A DNA stretch of 64,000 nucleotides from Streptomyces bicolor (GTDB taxonomy: Bacteria > Actinomycetota > Actinomycetes > Streptomycetales > Streptomycetaceae). Shown here one piece after another: positions 26,386 through 37,674 of this stretch; the first letter of the stretch is position 1, and every line of letters starts with the position of its first letter. Made by a program: the position numbers and the translations under genes. The notes under the pieces are model-generated. The model saw only the letters and a list, made by a program, of their open reading frames with translations. It was not told the DNA's origin and searched no databases. The stretch spans positions 186,001 through 250,000 of the forward strand of contig NZ_JOFS01000010.1 in the NCBI RefSeq assembly GCF_000719285.1, given 5' to 3'.

Positions 26386-27396
26386 CTACGCGTTCAGCTC
26401 CGCCAGCACCCGCAGAGACTCCCGATCCGGCACCAGTGCCAGCAGATCGGTCACCGGCCCCTTCCGCCACAACTCCAGCCGCTCCGCGATGCGTTCACGC
26501 GGCCCGACCAGGGAGATCTCGTCGGCGAAGGCGTCGGGCACGGCGAGTACGGCCTCCTCCCGGCGCCCGTCAAGGAAGAGCCGCTGAATCCGCCTGGCCT
26601 CGTCCTCGTACCCCATGCGCGCCATGAGGTCGGCGTGGAAGTTGCGGGCCGCGTGGCCCATGCCGCCGATGTAGAAGCCGAGCATGGCCTTGACGGGCAG
26701 GAGGCCGTCGGAGACGTCGTCACATACCTTCACCCGCGCCATCGGAGCGACGAGGAATCCCTGTGGAAGGTCGCGTACGGCGTCCCCGTACACCTCGGGC
26801 CTACTCGGCGACCAGTACAACGGCAGCCAGCCGTCGGCGATGCGGGTGGTCTGAGCGACGTTCTTGGGGCCCTCGGCACCGAGAAGGATCGGCAGGTCCG
26901 GGCGGAGGGGGTGGGTGATCGGTTTGAGCGCCTTGCCGACACCGGTGGCGTCCGGGCCGCGGTACGGGTGGGAGTGGAAACGCCCGTCGAGCTCAACCGG
27001 AGCCTCGCGACGCAGGACTTGCCGTACGACATCGACGTACTCCCTCGTAGCGGTGAGCGGCGACGCCGGGAACGGCCGCCCGTACCACCCCTCCACCACC
27101 TGCGGCCCCGACAGCCCCAGCCCGAGCATCATGCGGCCACCGGAGAGGTGGTCGAGGGTGAGGGCGTGCATGGCGGTCGTGGTCGGTGAGCGGGCCGCCA
27201 TCTGGGCAACGGCCGTACCCAGCTTGATCCTTGAGGTCTGTGCGGCGATCCAGGTGAGCGGGGCGAACGCGTCGGACCCCCAGGACTCGGCGGTCCATAC
27301 GGAGTCGTAGCCGAGCCGCTCGGCCTCCTGGGCGAGGGGGACGTGGTCGGGGGAGGGGCCGCGACCCCAGTAACCGAGAGCGAGCCCGAGCCGCAT
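26386..27396 (-). CDS. LLM-class F420-dependent oxidoreductase
   Basis: A 336-residue luciferase-like (TIM-barrel) flavin or F420 enzyme: MRLGLALGYWGRGPSPDHVP, EAERLGYDSVWTAESWGSDA, QTSRIKLGTAVAQMAARSPT and DHLSGGRMMLGLGLSGPQV are the family hallmarks. It would carry out hydride transfer with deazaflavin F420, which Streptomyces makes. The product and substrate are unknown. Mycobacterial relatives occur among lipid- and steroid-metabolism genes, so a link to the neighbouring KstR genes is possible, but no KstR-type site was found upstream. Confidence 0.88.
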   Translation of the reverse strand: MRLGLALGYWGRGPSPDHVPLAQEAERLGYDSVWTAESWGSDAFAPLTWIAAQTSRIKLGTAVAQMAARSPTTTAMHALTLDHLSGGRMMLGLGLSGPQVVEGWYGRPFPASPLTATREYVDVVRQVLRREAPVELDGRFHSHPYRGPDATGVGKALKPITHPLRPDLPILLGAEGPKNVAQTTRIADGWLPLYWSPSRPEVYGDAVRDLPQGFLVAPMARVKVCDDVSDGLLPVKAMLGFYIGGMGHAARNFHADLMARMGYEDEARRIQRLFLDGRREEAVLAVPDAFADEISLVGPRERIAERLELWRKGPVTDLLALVPDRESLRVLAELNA

Positions 27397-27445
27397 GCCT
27401 GCCTCCTCCTGACGGTATGTCAGCTGGGAGGGCGACTGTACGACA

Positions 27446-27477
27446 ACGGCCCCTCACCGGGAAGGGTGAGGGGCCGT
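27446..27477 (-). terminator. Perfect stem-loop after the DUF5336 gene
   Basis: Arms ACGGCCCCTCACC and GGTGAGGGGCCGT (13 bases, perfect) flank the loop GGGAAG, 18 bases after the DUF5336 stop codon. Confidence 0.8.
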
Positions 27478-27495
27478 AGAGCGGGGTTCGCGGGC

Positions 27496-28311
27496 TCAGC
27501 CGCGCTGGATCCCCGAGGTGTCCTGCAGCACACCACGGCGGCCGTCCTGCGTCTGGGCCACCAGGGCCGGGCCGCGCTGCTCGACGGCCAGGTACCAGGT
27601 GCCCGGCGCGAGTTCGGCGATCGGCGTGGGCGAGCCGTCCTCCGCGAACAGCGGACGCGGCACGGGCACGGCGAACCAGAACGGAGAGAAGTCCGCGGCG
27701 GGCGCCTGCGGCGTCTGCGGCTGCTGGGGCTGCCCACCGAAGGGCTGCCCGGGCTGCGGCTGACCCCCGTAGGGCTGCTGCGGCTGCTGGGCACCCGGGT
27801 AGCCGTAACCGCCCTGCGGCTGACCGCCGTAGGGCTGGGGGGCGGCGGGGCGGGGGGCCGGGATGAGGGCGGCCTGGAGGGCGGGGACGAGGGGGGTGGC
27901 GATGGCGGCGCCGGCCATGACCAGGGTGGCGATGAGGGCGAGGATCAGGCCGATGCCGGGGCTGACCCCGATATCCGTGCCGCCGTTGTCGGCTCCGCCC
28001 ATCACGTCGAAGATGTTGCCCAGCGCGCTCCACGCAGCGAAGACCGCGAAGGCGGCGCCGAACTGCCCCAGGTCCAGGCCGGCAACCTTGGGCACCTGCG
28101 GCAGGCCCCGGGACACGATGACGAGTGCGCCGCCGATGATCCCGGCCAGGACGACGCTCATCAGGACCGGCCCACTTCCCCAGAGATTCGGGAGGTCGGC
28201 GCTGTCGGAAGCCCCGTCGATCGAGTAGAGATCGAGGAACGACGCGATCAACAGCAACACCGCTGCTCCGATCACCACGCCGTCGCCTCGAGTGAGGGAG
28301 CGGATATTCAC
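27496..28311 (-). CDS. DUF5336-family membrane protein
   Basis: A 271-residue protein. Four predicted membrane helices occupy the first ~140 residues (VVIGAAVLLLIASFLDLYSI, VLMSVVLAGIIGGALVIVS and others). A proline/glutamine/glycine-rich linker with PYGGQPQ-type repeats follows (about 145-205). The soluble C-terminal domain (FSPFWFAVPVPRPLFAEDG to GVLQDTSGIQRG) resembles the small domain of actinomycete DUF5336 and related secretion-associated membrane proteins. Function unknown. It is a single gene with its own terminator. Confidence 0.8.
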   Translation of the reverse strand: MNIRSLTRGDGVVIGAAVLLLIASFLDLYSIDGASDSADLPNLWGSGPVLMSVVLAGIIGGALVIVSRGLPQVPKVAGLDLGQFGAAFAVFAAWSALGNIFDVMGGADNGGTDIGVSPGIGLILALIATLVMAGAAIATPLVPALQAALIPAPRPAAPQPYGGQPQGGYGYPGAQQPQQPYGGQPQPGQPFGGQPQQPQTPQAPAADFSPFWFAVPVPRPLFAEDGSPTPIAELAPGTWYLAVEQRGPALVAQTQDGRRGVLQDTSGIQRG

Positions 28312-28478
28312 TTCAGGAGGTCCTTCGTCAGTCGTCTCGTCATCGGCATCGCTGGAGGCGTCGCTGTCACCATGTCGCCGTAAGGCCCCGGTGTGAAGCG
28401 CAGGGGTGGCCCCTCATCGTAGGGACGACCCTATCTTCCGACCGGCGAGAGTGTCCGCCGGTATCAGCCCGGTGATCA

Positions 28479-29423
28479 CTACCCGCGCAGGAAACTCACG
28501 ATTCCCTCAGAGATCCCCCGCGCTGCCTTCTGTCGCCACGCACCGCTGGTGAGCAACGCCGCGTCCTTGTTATCGCGCATGTTGCCGCACTCGATGAACA
28601 CCTTGGGAACCGTTGACAGATTGAGACCGCCGAGGTCCTTACGTGTGACGAGACCCGTGCCGCCGCCGACGTAGTTGGAGGGCGCGCTGCCCGTGACGCG
28701 GACGAAGGAGCCCGCGATGCGTTCGCCGAGTTCGCGGGAGGGGGTGACGATCGGGCCGGTGTCGGCGGCGCCCTCGGACACCTTGGCCGGGAGGATGACG
28801 TGGAAGCCGCGTTGGTCGGCGCCCGCGCCGTCCGCGTGGATGGAGACGACGGCGTCGGCGTGTGCCTTGTTGCCGATGCGGGCCCGTTCGTCCACGCAGG
28901 GGCCCCAGGGCCGGTCGCCGTCCTGGGTGAACTTCACCGTGGCGCCCTGCTTCTGCAGCAGGGTGCGCAGACGGTGGGCGACGTCGAGGGTGAACTCGGC
29001 TTCCGTGTAGCCGTCGTTGGTGGATGTACCCGTCGTGTCGCACTCCTTCCAGTTCGTGCCGATGTTCACCTTGCGGTTGATCTCGGCCGTGTGCTGGAAG
29101 TTGTTCGGGTTGTGGCCCGGGTCGATGACGACGACCTTGCCCTGGAGGGGGCCGGAGGCGGCCGTGGAGTCGGCGGTGGAGTCGGTGGTCGGCGTCGGGC
29201 CCGGCGGCTTGTCGTCGCTCGTGCCGGAGATCTCCGGAGTCGTGCCCGACGGCCGTACGGCCGCGTTGCCCGCTCCGCCCGTGTTGCCGGAGTCACCCAT
29301 CGCCTCGTACATCACCCACCCGAGCAGCGCCCCCGGCACGAGGGCGGCGGCCACGACGGTCAGGGCGCGGCGGCGGGGGCGGCGGGGCTGGGGTGGATCG
29401 AAGTCCGGTCCTACGTACGACAC
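28479..29423 (-). CDS. N-acetylmuramoyl-L-alanine amidase (Amidase_3), membrane-anchored
   Basis: A 314-residue protein: a basic N-terminal stretch, one membrane helix (ALTVVAAALVPGALLGWVMY), a Thr/Ser/Pro linker, then an Amidase_3 domain from about residue 110. Zinc-binding and catalytic residues are seen in VVIDPGHNPNNF, the glutamate in YTEAEFTLDVAHRL, HADG in AVVSIHADGAG and the final glutamate in VFIECGNMRDNKDA. It cleaves the amide bond between muramic acid and the stem peptide outside the membrane. The GTG at 29423 is chosen because SYVGPDFDPP follows and the upstream part looks non-coding. Confidence 0.9.
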   Translation of the reverse strand: MSYVGPDFDPPQPRRPRRRALTVVAAALVPGALLGWVMYEAMGDSGNTGGAGNAAVRPSGTTPEISGTSDDKPPGPTPTTDSTADSTAASGPLQGKVVVIDPGHNPNNFQHTAEINRKVNIGTNWKECDTTGTSTNDGYTEAEFTLDVAHRLRTLLQKQGATVKFTQDGDRPWGPCVDERARIGNKAHADAVVSIHADGAGADQRGFHVILPAKVSEGAADTGPIVTPSRELGERIAGSFVRVTGSAPSNYVGGGTGLVTRKDLGGLNLSTVPKVFIECGNMRDNKDAALLTSGAWRQKAARGISEGIVSFLRG

Positions 29424-29492
29424 GCCTGCCACCTTACGGGCCGACCACGCGCTCCGCGGGGAAGGCACGGTCGAGCGCCGCCGACCGTGGGA

Positions 29493-31998
<2,506 letters not shown>

Positions 31999-32152
31999 GT
32001 GGGGGATCAACCCGGTGTGCCTGGGCAACTATTCCGATGCTTTGGCCAGCTAACGATTTCTTGACCTTCTCTTGGATGAACGGGCTCATGGCGCGAGGGG
32101 GCGCCGGTCCTAGACCGAATTCCCGATGCCAGGAGCGTCGGTCGTTGAGAGC

Positions 32153-33601
32153 ATGACACTCATGCTCGAAGCCGCCGATGTCACCCGCGCCCCTCGCCGT
32201 ACCAACCCGCCCACCTGGCTGGTGCTCGCCCTCGCGTGCGCCGGACAGTTCCTGGTCGTGCTCGACGTGTCCGTCGTGAACGTCGCGCTGCCGTCGATGC
32301 GGGCCGACCTGGGGCTGAGCGCGCCGGGACTGCAGTGGGTGGTGAACGCGTACGCCATCGCCTTCGCGGGCTTCATGCTGCTCGGCGGGCGGGCCGGGGA
32401 TCTGTACGGCCGTAAGCGGATGTTCCTCGTCGGGCTGGGCCTGTTCACCCTGGCCTCGCTGGCCGGCGGGCTGGCCCAGCAGGAGTGGCAGCTGCTGGTC
32501 GCGCGGGCCGTGCAGGGGCTGGGCGCGGCGGTGCTGGCGCCCTCGACGCTGACCATCCTGACGGCGGCGGTGCCGGAGGGGGCGGCTCGGGCGCGGGCGA
32601 TCGGGACGTGGACCGCCGTCGGTGCGGGGGGTGGCGCCGCGGGCGGGCTCGTCGGCGGGGTGCTGGTGGATGTGCTGTCGTGGCGCTGGGTGCTGCTGAT
32701 CAACGTGCCGATCGGGGCGGTGGTGCTGGCCGGGGCGGTGCGGTGGCTCGCGGAGAGCCGGGCCGGGGACCGGCGGCGACTGGACCTGCCGGGTGCGGTG
32801 CTGGTGACGGCCGGGCTGGCGACCTTGGCGTACGGCATCTCGCAGACGGAGGCCTCGGGCTGGATGGCGGCCGCCACGGTCGTACCGCTGCTCGCCGGCC
32901 CCGCTCTGCTCGGCGTCTTCCTCGTCGTGGAGTCACGTACGGCGGCTCCGCTGATGCCGCTCGGGCTGCTGCGACTGCGGGCCGTGGCGTCGGCGAACGT
33001 GGCCATGTTCCTGTCCGGGTCGGCGATGTTCTGCATGTGGTTCTTCATGACGCTGTACGCCCAGAACGTGCTCCACTACACCCCGCTGGAGGCCGGGCTG
33101 GCGCTGGTGCCGAGTTCGCTGGCCGTGGTCGTCGGCTCCAAACTGGCACCCCGGCTGATGCGTGCGGTCGGCCCGCGCACCGTGGCGGTGCTGGGCACGG
33201 CGGTCGCGGCCGTCGGCTTCGGCTGGCAGTCGACGCTCAGTGTGGAGGGCGGGTATGTGACCTCGATCATGGTGCCGGGGATCCTGATGATGCTGGGCGC
33301 GGGTCTGGGGATGACGCCGCTCGCGTCGCTGGCCACGTCCGAGGCCGGTCCCGGTGAGGCCGGGCTGGTGTCGGGGCTGGTCAACACCTCCCGCACGATG
33401 GGTGGTTCGCTGGGGCTCGCGGTCATGTCGACGATTGCGGCGGGGCGTTCGGCGGGGAGCGGGGGGCCGCACGCGCTGACGGAGACGCCGCAGGCTCTGA
33501 CCGAGGGGTATGCGTTGGTGTTCCGTGCGTCGGCGGTGCTGCTGCTGGCGGGGGCGGTGCTGATGCTGCTGTGGCTGCCGAGGAAGGCTTCCGCGTCCTG
33601 A
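32153..33601 (+). CDS. MFS transporter, DHA2 (EmrB/QacA) type
   Basis: A 482-residue, 14-helix exporter. LVVLDVSVVNVALPSM at the first helix and GGRAGDLYGRKRMFLVGLGL (motif A) identify the DHA2 drug-proton antiporters. It exports a small toxic compound or metabolite across the membrane. The ATG at 32153 is preferred over 32126, which lacks a ribosome site. It is the divergent neighbour of another MFS gene, sharing a 154-base promoter region; no adjacent TetR regulator is present. Confidence 0.9.
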   Translation: MTLMLEAADVTRAPRRTNPPTWLVLALACAGQFLVVLDVSVVNVALPSMRADLGLSAPGLQWVVNAYAIAFAGFMLLGGRAGDLYGRKRMFLVGLGLFTLASLAGGLAQQEWQLLVARAVQGLGAAVLAPSTLTILTAAVPEGAARARAIGTWTAVGAGGGAAGGLVGGVLVDVLSWRWVLLINVPIGAVVLAGAVRWLAESRAGDRRRLDLPGAVLVTAGLATLAYGISQTEASGWMAAATVVPLLAGPALLGVFLVVESRTAAPLMPLGLLRLRAVASANVAMFLSGSAMFCMWFFMTLYAQNVLHYTPLEAGLALVPSSLAVVVGSKLAPRLMRAVGPRTVAVLGTAVAAVGFGWQSTLSVEGGYVTSIMVPGILMMLGAGLGMTPLASLATSEAGPGEAGLVSGLVNTSRTMGGSLGLAVMSTIAAGRSAGSGGPHALTETPQALTEGYALVFRASAVLLLAGAVLMLLWLPRKASAS

Positions 33602-33714
33602 GATCCTCCCGGCCATGCTCGGCGGTGGGCAACGCGCCGTCCTGAAAAACTTCTGCCTCGTGAGGCAACGGTCCGGACGGTCCGTGGACTCCTTTGAATA
33701 TCAAGGAGGTGCCC

Positions 33715-34257
33715 ATGGGGGATCGCAAGGCGGCTCGGGACACGGAGTTCCAGAGCTTTGTCATCGGCCGCTGGCCGCGGCTGATGCGGACGGCATTTCT
33801 CCTCACGGGGGAGCAGCACGCCGCGGAGGACCTGGTCCAGTCGACGCTGGAACAGGTCTATGTGGCCTGGCGCAGAGTCGGCTCGGCCGACGACCCGGAG
33901 GCGTATGTACGACGCGTGATGATCAACGCGCACGCGCGCAAACACCGCCGACGGCTCAAGGAGTTCCTGGCGCCGAAGGACGACTCCGGGCTGGCGCGGG
34001 AGGTGGCGGACACCGATGACCGCATCGGCCGGGCCGAGGACCGCAGCTCCCTGCTGTCGGCGCTCACCCAACTGCCGCCCCGGCAGCGGGAGGCGGTGGT
34101 GCTGCGCTACTGGGAGGACCTGACCGAGACGCAGACGGCGGAGGCGATGGGCTGTTCCGTCGGCGCGGTGAAGAGCAACGCGGCCAAGGGGATCGCGAAA
34201 CTCCGGGCCATACCTGGACTGGCCGAGATGGTGACGCAGGGAGGACGGGGCCGATGA
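33715..34257 (+). CDS. SigE-group ECF RNA polymerase sigma factor
   Basis: A 180-residue sigma factor. Region 2 reads FQSFVIGRWPRLMRTAFLLT, then AAEDLVQSTLEQVYVAW; region 4 reads LPPRQREAVVLRYWEDLTET and SVGAVKSNAAKGIAKLR. It directs RNA polymerase to a small regulon. AAGGAGGTGCCC before the ATG at 33715 is a near-perfect Shine-Dalgarno that fixes the start. It is translationally coupled (4-base ATGA overlap) to a membrane protein that is probably its partner. Confidence 0.92.
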   Translation: MGDRKAARDTEFQSFVIGRWPRLMRTAFLLTGEQHAAEDLVQSTLEQVYVAWRRVGSADDPEAYVRRVMINAHARKHRRRLKEFLAPKDDSGLAREVADTDDRIGRAEDRSSLLSALTQLPPRQREAVVLRYWEDLTETQTAEAMGCSVGAVKSNAAKGIAKLRAIPGLAEMVTQGGRGR

Positions 34258-35087
34258 GCGCGGACCGGGAGACGAACCACGGCATGAGCAGCCACGACAT
34301 CAGCAACACGGACATCGCCCTGCTGCTGGCCGACGCCGCGGACGGGGCCGAGATCGGCATAGCCCCCTACCAGGCGGTGATCCGGGGCGGCCGCCGCCGC
34401 AGGGCCCGCCGCTGGGTGGTGGCGACGGCGACGGCCCTGGTGCTGGTCGGCTCGGCGGGGACGCTGGCACTGGCGGGACTGCCGGGCGGGGACGGGAGCC
34501 GGGGCTCGCACGTGGCGACGCAGCCGCCGTCGGCGCAGGACGAGCATGTGTTCGTGCCTCAGCGATCCACGATCGCGACCGGCAACGACCACGGCAAGGA
34601 GTGGTCGGTCACGATCGACGTGTGGGGTGCGCCGAGGAACGCGGCGGAGGCACAGGTCCAGTGGGAGGCGATGGCCACCTACGGCAACCGACCGGTGGAC
34701 AAGCCCTCCGAACTGATCGGCAAGAAGGCCTTCTTCGTGGCCCGCGCATACGGCGCCGGCGCGGAGCCCCAGATCACGATGCTGGACGTGTTCACCAAGG
34801 AGGACGGCAGCATGACCGGGACGGACATCGAGGCCGCCGCGCTCCCCCTGGACCCGGATGCCGAAGCCCCCAACCGCCTGGTGATCGGACAGGTCGGCAA
34901 GACCGCCCGGACGGTCACCTGCACCTGGCAGAACGGCACGATGACCGACGTCCGCAAGGTGCCGGCGGGTTACGACATCAACACCGACGACGAGGCGATC
35001 CGCCCGGTGGACGGCTCCCCGGTGAACTGGTTCGTGTGCCTGGCGCCGGACGACACGGTCTTCAAGGCGGTGCATGTGGCGGAGTAG
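34254..35087 (+). CDS. Membrane-anchored protein coupled to the sigma factor (possible anti-sigma)
   Basis: A 277-residue protein. The cytoplasmic N-terminus is ~55 residues (SSHDISNTDIALLLADAAD). One helix, WVVATATALVLVGSAGTLAL, follows RRRRARR, then an extracellular ~190-residue domain. The topology and the ATGA overlap with the sigma gene fit a membrane anti-sigma factor or stress sensor. The cytoplasmic part lacks the HxxxCxxC zinc anti-sigma motif, so this is inference from context. Family not recognised. Confidence 0.75.
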   Translation: MSADRETNHGMSSHDISNTDIALLLADAADGAEIGIAPYQAVIRGGRRRRARRWVVATATALVLVGSAGTLALAGLPGGDGSRGSHVATQPPSAQDEHVFVPQRSTIATGNDHGKEWSVTIDVWGAPRNAAEAQVQWEAMATYGNRPVDKPSELIGKKAFFVARAYGAGAEPQITMLDVFTKEDGSMTGTDIEAAALPLDPDAEAPNRLVIGQVGKTARTVTCTWQNGTMTDVRKVPAGYDINTDDEAIRPVDGSPVNWFVCLAPDDTVFKAVHVAE

Positions 35088-35118
35088 GAGGCGGAGCGGC
35101 CGGAGTCCGCGACAAGGG

Positions 35119-35751
35119 CTACAGCCACCCCCGCAGCCGGGCCTCCCGCAGCGCCTCCGTGTGGTTGGCGGAGGCCGTCCTGGCGGTGGCGGAGACGAGG
35201 CAGTCGAGGACCGTCGGCTCGGGGAGGTGCAGTCGGGCGGCGATGTCGGCGACGGTCGCGCCGTTCGCCGAAGCTCTGAGGACGTCGCACTCCTGGGCCG
35301 TGAGCGGGTTGGGGCCGGCGTCGCGGGCGGTGCCGGCGAGGGCCGGGTCGATGACCGTCTCGCCGGTCAGGACTCGGCGGATCGCGGTCGCCAGTTCCTC
35401 GACGGGGGCGTCCTTGACCAGGAAACCGGCGGCGCCCGCGTCCATGGCCCGGCGGAGGTGGCCGGGGCGGCCGTGGGTGGTGAGAAGCAGTACCCGGCAG
35501 TCCGGCGCCTGGTCGCGCAGCTCCGCCGCGGCGTCGAGGCCGCTCCGCCCCGGGAGTTCGACGTCGAGGAGGGCGACGTCGGGCCGGTACGTGAGAGCGG
35601 CGTCCACGATCGCCTCCCCTGCCGGCACCTGCACCACGACCTCGAGGTCCGGCTCCATCCCGAGCAGTAAGGCGAGCGCCCCGTGCGTCACGCCCTGGTC
35701 CTCGGCGAGCAGGACCCTGATGGACTTCGCGGGCCGGTGGTCCCGGGGCAT
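35119..35751 (-). CDS. NarL/LuxR-type response regulator, orphan
   Basis: A 210-residue protein with a receiver domain (IRVLLAEDQGVTHGALALLL; the phosphorylated Asp is in DVALLDVELPGRSG; the conserved Lys is in FLVKDAPVEEL). A LuxR helix-turn-helix follows (PLTAQECDVLRASANGATVADI, split as LTAQECDVLRAS and GATVADIAARLH). No histidine kinase gene is adjacent, so the partner is elsewhere. The last ~25 residues (ASANHTEALREARLRGWL) match the DesR-type ending. The ATG at 35751 or a GTG at 35760 could start it. Confidence 0.87.
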   Translation of the reverse strand: MPRDHRPAKSIRVLLAEDQGVTHGALALLLGMEPDLEVVVQVPAGEAIVDAALTYRPDVALLDVELPGRSGLDAAAELRDQAPDCRVLLLTTHGRPGHLRRAMDAGAAGFLVKDAPVEELATAIRRVLTGETVIDPALAGTARDAGPNPLTAQECDVLRASANGATVADIAARLHLPEPTVLDCLVSATARTASANHTEALREARLRGWL

Positions 35752-35849
35752 CTCGTTCACACGGCCAGCGTATGGGGGACGGGCCTGGTGAGAGCCCGGG
35801 TGGCACGACCCGAAGGGAACCGGTTCTCGAGCCGCGCCACCCGTCCCGG

Positions 35850-36056
35850 TCACGTCAGACCGATGGCGTTCGTGATGAGCAGGCTCACGGTCACGGAGGA
35901 GACGAAACCGCCCCCGCCGCCGATGAGCGCCGCCGGGAGCCCGGCGCCCCCTGCGCTCATGAGAATTCCGACGATGATGCCCGCGATGACCGACAAGAGG
36001 GCAACGATGACGACGACGAAGACCCGGTGATTGCACACCGGAGACGGAGCAGACAA
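35850..36056 (-). CDS. Small two-helix membrane peptide
   Basis: A 68-residue, strongly hydrophobic protein: VFVVVIVALLSVIAGIIVGI forms helix one, and a glycine-rich turn (GGAGLPAALIGGGGG) leads to SSVTVSLLITNAIGLT. A TTG start at 36056 is supported by GGAAGGA 7 bases upstream; a GTG at 36038 would shorten it by six residues. It lies about 100 bases upstream of the response regulator on the same strand and may be co-transcribed. No family recognised. Confidence 0.55.
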   Translation of the reverse strand: MSAPSPVCNHRVFVVVIVALLSVIAGIIVGILMSAGGAGLPAALIGGGGGFVSSVTVSLLITNAIGLT

Positions 36057-36585
36057 CGACGATCCTTCCGAGTTCTGTCAGAACATCGGCATCCGGATCC
36101 CGTGGGAGCAAGCGCACACGTCACCCGGACGGCCCATGTCCACGCGATGAGGCCGTAACCGCGGGAAGCCGCTCATGGAGCGGGCCCGGGGTAACCACGC
36201 GGCGGAACCGGCGTGGCCCAAGGTGTTCATGTGCATCCCCCTGCGCGTCGTCGTGGGTCGTCCAACCCGTTGACTGGGCCTCGGCCAGTCTACCGCCGCG
36301 GCACACAACAGATCGTGATCGCAAGGGAGTTGATGACCGGATAGCGATGATCGGTGGTTCGGCCGAGTGCCGTGAGCGGCAGGCGAATCGGTGACGGAAG
36401 CCGTGAACGTGGCTCGAACTCGCCACCGCCCGCAGCCTTCGGCGGCGAGTGAGCGTTGGGGCCGGTCCGTTGGCCAGGTCCGGCACGGGTAAGGCCCCGG
36501 CGCGTCGATCCGGCGAACCTCATCTGATGAGGCGTCAGGAGTCTTCACAAGTGCAGGGCGCTCGGCTATACAGAGGTCGCCGGAC
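36057..36585. other. Non-coding stretch upstream of the MaoC operon
   Basis: More than 500 bases without a convincing gene; frames in both directions lack codon bias. It ends at the KstR-like site (36586-36599). Between that site and the MaoC ATG, 36650-36740 holds short degenerate tandem units of the type GCCGGATGCCCGATCTGC, possibly a repeat-expanded leader. Confidence 0.5.
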
Positions 36586-36599
36586 TGGAACGCGTTCTA
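36586..36599. promoter_or_regulatory. KstR-type operator upstream of the MaoC-ADH-SDR operon
   Basis: TGGAACGCGTTCTA matches TnnAACnnGTTnnA at all fixed positions and is nearly palindromic. It lies about 150 bases before the MaoC ATG. Confidence 0.75.
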
Positions 36600-36749
36600 G
36601 AACGGCCCGTGACGACCTCGGTGCGGCCGACGGTGCGGACGGCCGTACCGAGGTCTTGCCCGATACACCGGATGCCCCCGGTTCGTTTGCCGGATGCCCG
36701 ATCTGCTGGACGCCCGATCTGCCGGATGCCCCGTTCTGTCAGGAGCCCC

Positions 36750-37625
36750 ATGCCCATCGACGCCGCCAAGGCCGTAGCCGCCGAACCCCGGACCGGCGAG
36801 ATCTCCTGGACCGCGAAGGACGTGCAGCTCTACCACCTCGGCATCGGCGCGGGCGCCCGCCCGGACATCGCGGGTCCCGCCACCGACCCCGACGAACTGC
36901 GCTACACCCTGGAGTCCCGGCTGCACGTCCTGCCGAGCTTCGCCACCGTCGCCGGCGCCGGCTCACCCGGCGTGATCAGCAGCCTGTCCATGCCCGGCAT
37001 CGAGGTCGACCTCGCCCGCATCCTGCACGGCGGGCAGTCGCTCACCGTCCACCGCCCGGTGCCCGTCGCGGGCACCGCGACCGCGACCGGCCGTATCGCC
37101 GCCGTCTACGACAAGGGCAAGGCGGCCGTCCTCGTCATGCGCACCGAGGTCGCCGACGCCGACGGCCCGTTGTGGACCAACGACGCGCAGATCTTCGTAC
37201 GCGGAGAGGGCGGCTGGGGCGGCGACCGCGGCCCCTCCGCACGCCTCGAACCACTGGCCGGCCACCCCGACAAGGTCGTCGAGCGGCCCATTCGTGCGGA
37301 CCAGGCCCTCCTCTACCGCCTCTCCGGCGACCTCAACCCGCTGCACGCGGACCCGGAGTTCGCCAAGATCGCCGGATTCGAGCGGCCCATCCTGCACGGC
37401 CTGTGCACCTACGGCATCACGCTCAAGGCGGTCGTCGACACGCTGCTCGGCGGGGACGTGAGCCGGGTGCGGTCGTACGTCACACGGTTCGCCGGCGTCG
37501 TGTTCCCGGGGGAGACCCTGCGCATCCGCATGTGGCGGCAGGAGGGCCGGGTCCGGGTGGAGGTGGGCGCGGTGGAGCGCGACGACGCTCCCGTCCTCGC
37601 CGACACGGTCGTCGAACACACCTGA
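36750..37625 (+). CDS. MaoC-family (R)-specific enoyl-CoA hydratase, Hsd4B-like
   Basis: A 291-residue double hot-dog hydratase. The C-terminal half has the hydratase-2 motif YRLSGDLNPLHADPEFAKIA, then GFERPILHGLCTYG, with the catalytic Asp and His. The N-terminal half is a degenerate hot-dog unit (KDVQLYHLGIGAGARPD). It hydrates 2-enoyl-CoA to the 3R-hydroxyacyl-CoA. The pattern resembles the hydratase part of peroxisomal multifunctional enzyme 2 and mycobacterial steroid side-chain hydratases. AGGAGC precedes the ATG at 36750. It leads an operon with an alcohol dehydrogenase and an SDR behind a KstR site. Confidence 0.9.
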   Translation: MPIDAAKAVAAEPRTGEISWTAKDVQLYHLGIGAGARPDIAGPATDPDELRYTLESRLHVLPSFATVAGAGSPGVISSLSMPGIEVDLARILHGGQSLTVHRPVPVAGTATATGRIAAVYDKGKAAVLVMRTEVADADGPLWTNDAQIFVRGEGGWGGDRGPSARLEPLAGHPDKVVERPIRADQALLYRLSGDLNPLHADPEFAKIAGFERPILHGLCTYGITLKAVVDTLLGGDVSRVRSYVTRFAGVVFPGETLRIRMWRQEGRVRVEVGAVERDDAPVLADTVVEHT

Positions 37626-37674
37626 GCCCGCCACCGCACAGCCTCACGCCCGTACTCCAGAGGGGAGCCGCACC

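Noticed and set aside
36078..36548. 156-codon minus-strand ORF upstream of the MaoC operon
   Set aside because: Composition (Arg, Pro, Ser, His mixture) and lack of codon bias indicate non-coding sequence.
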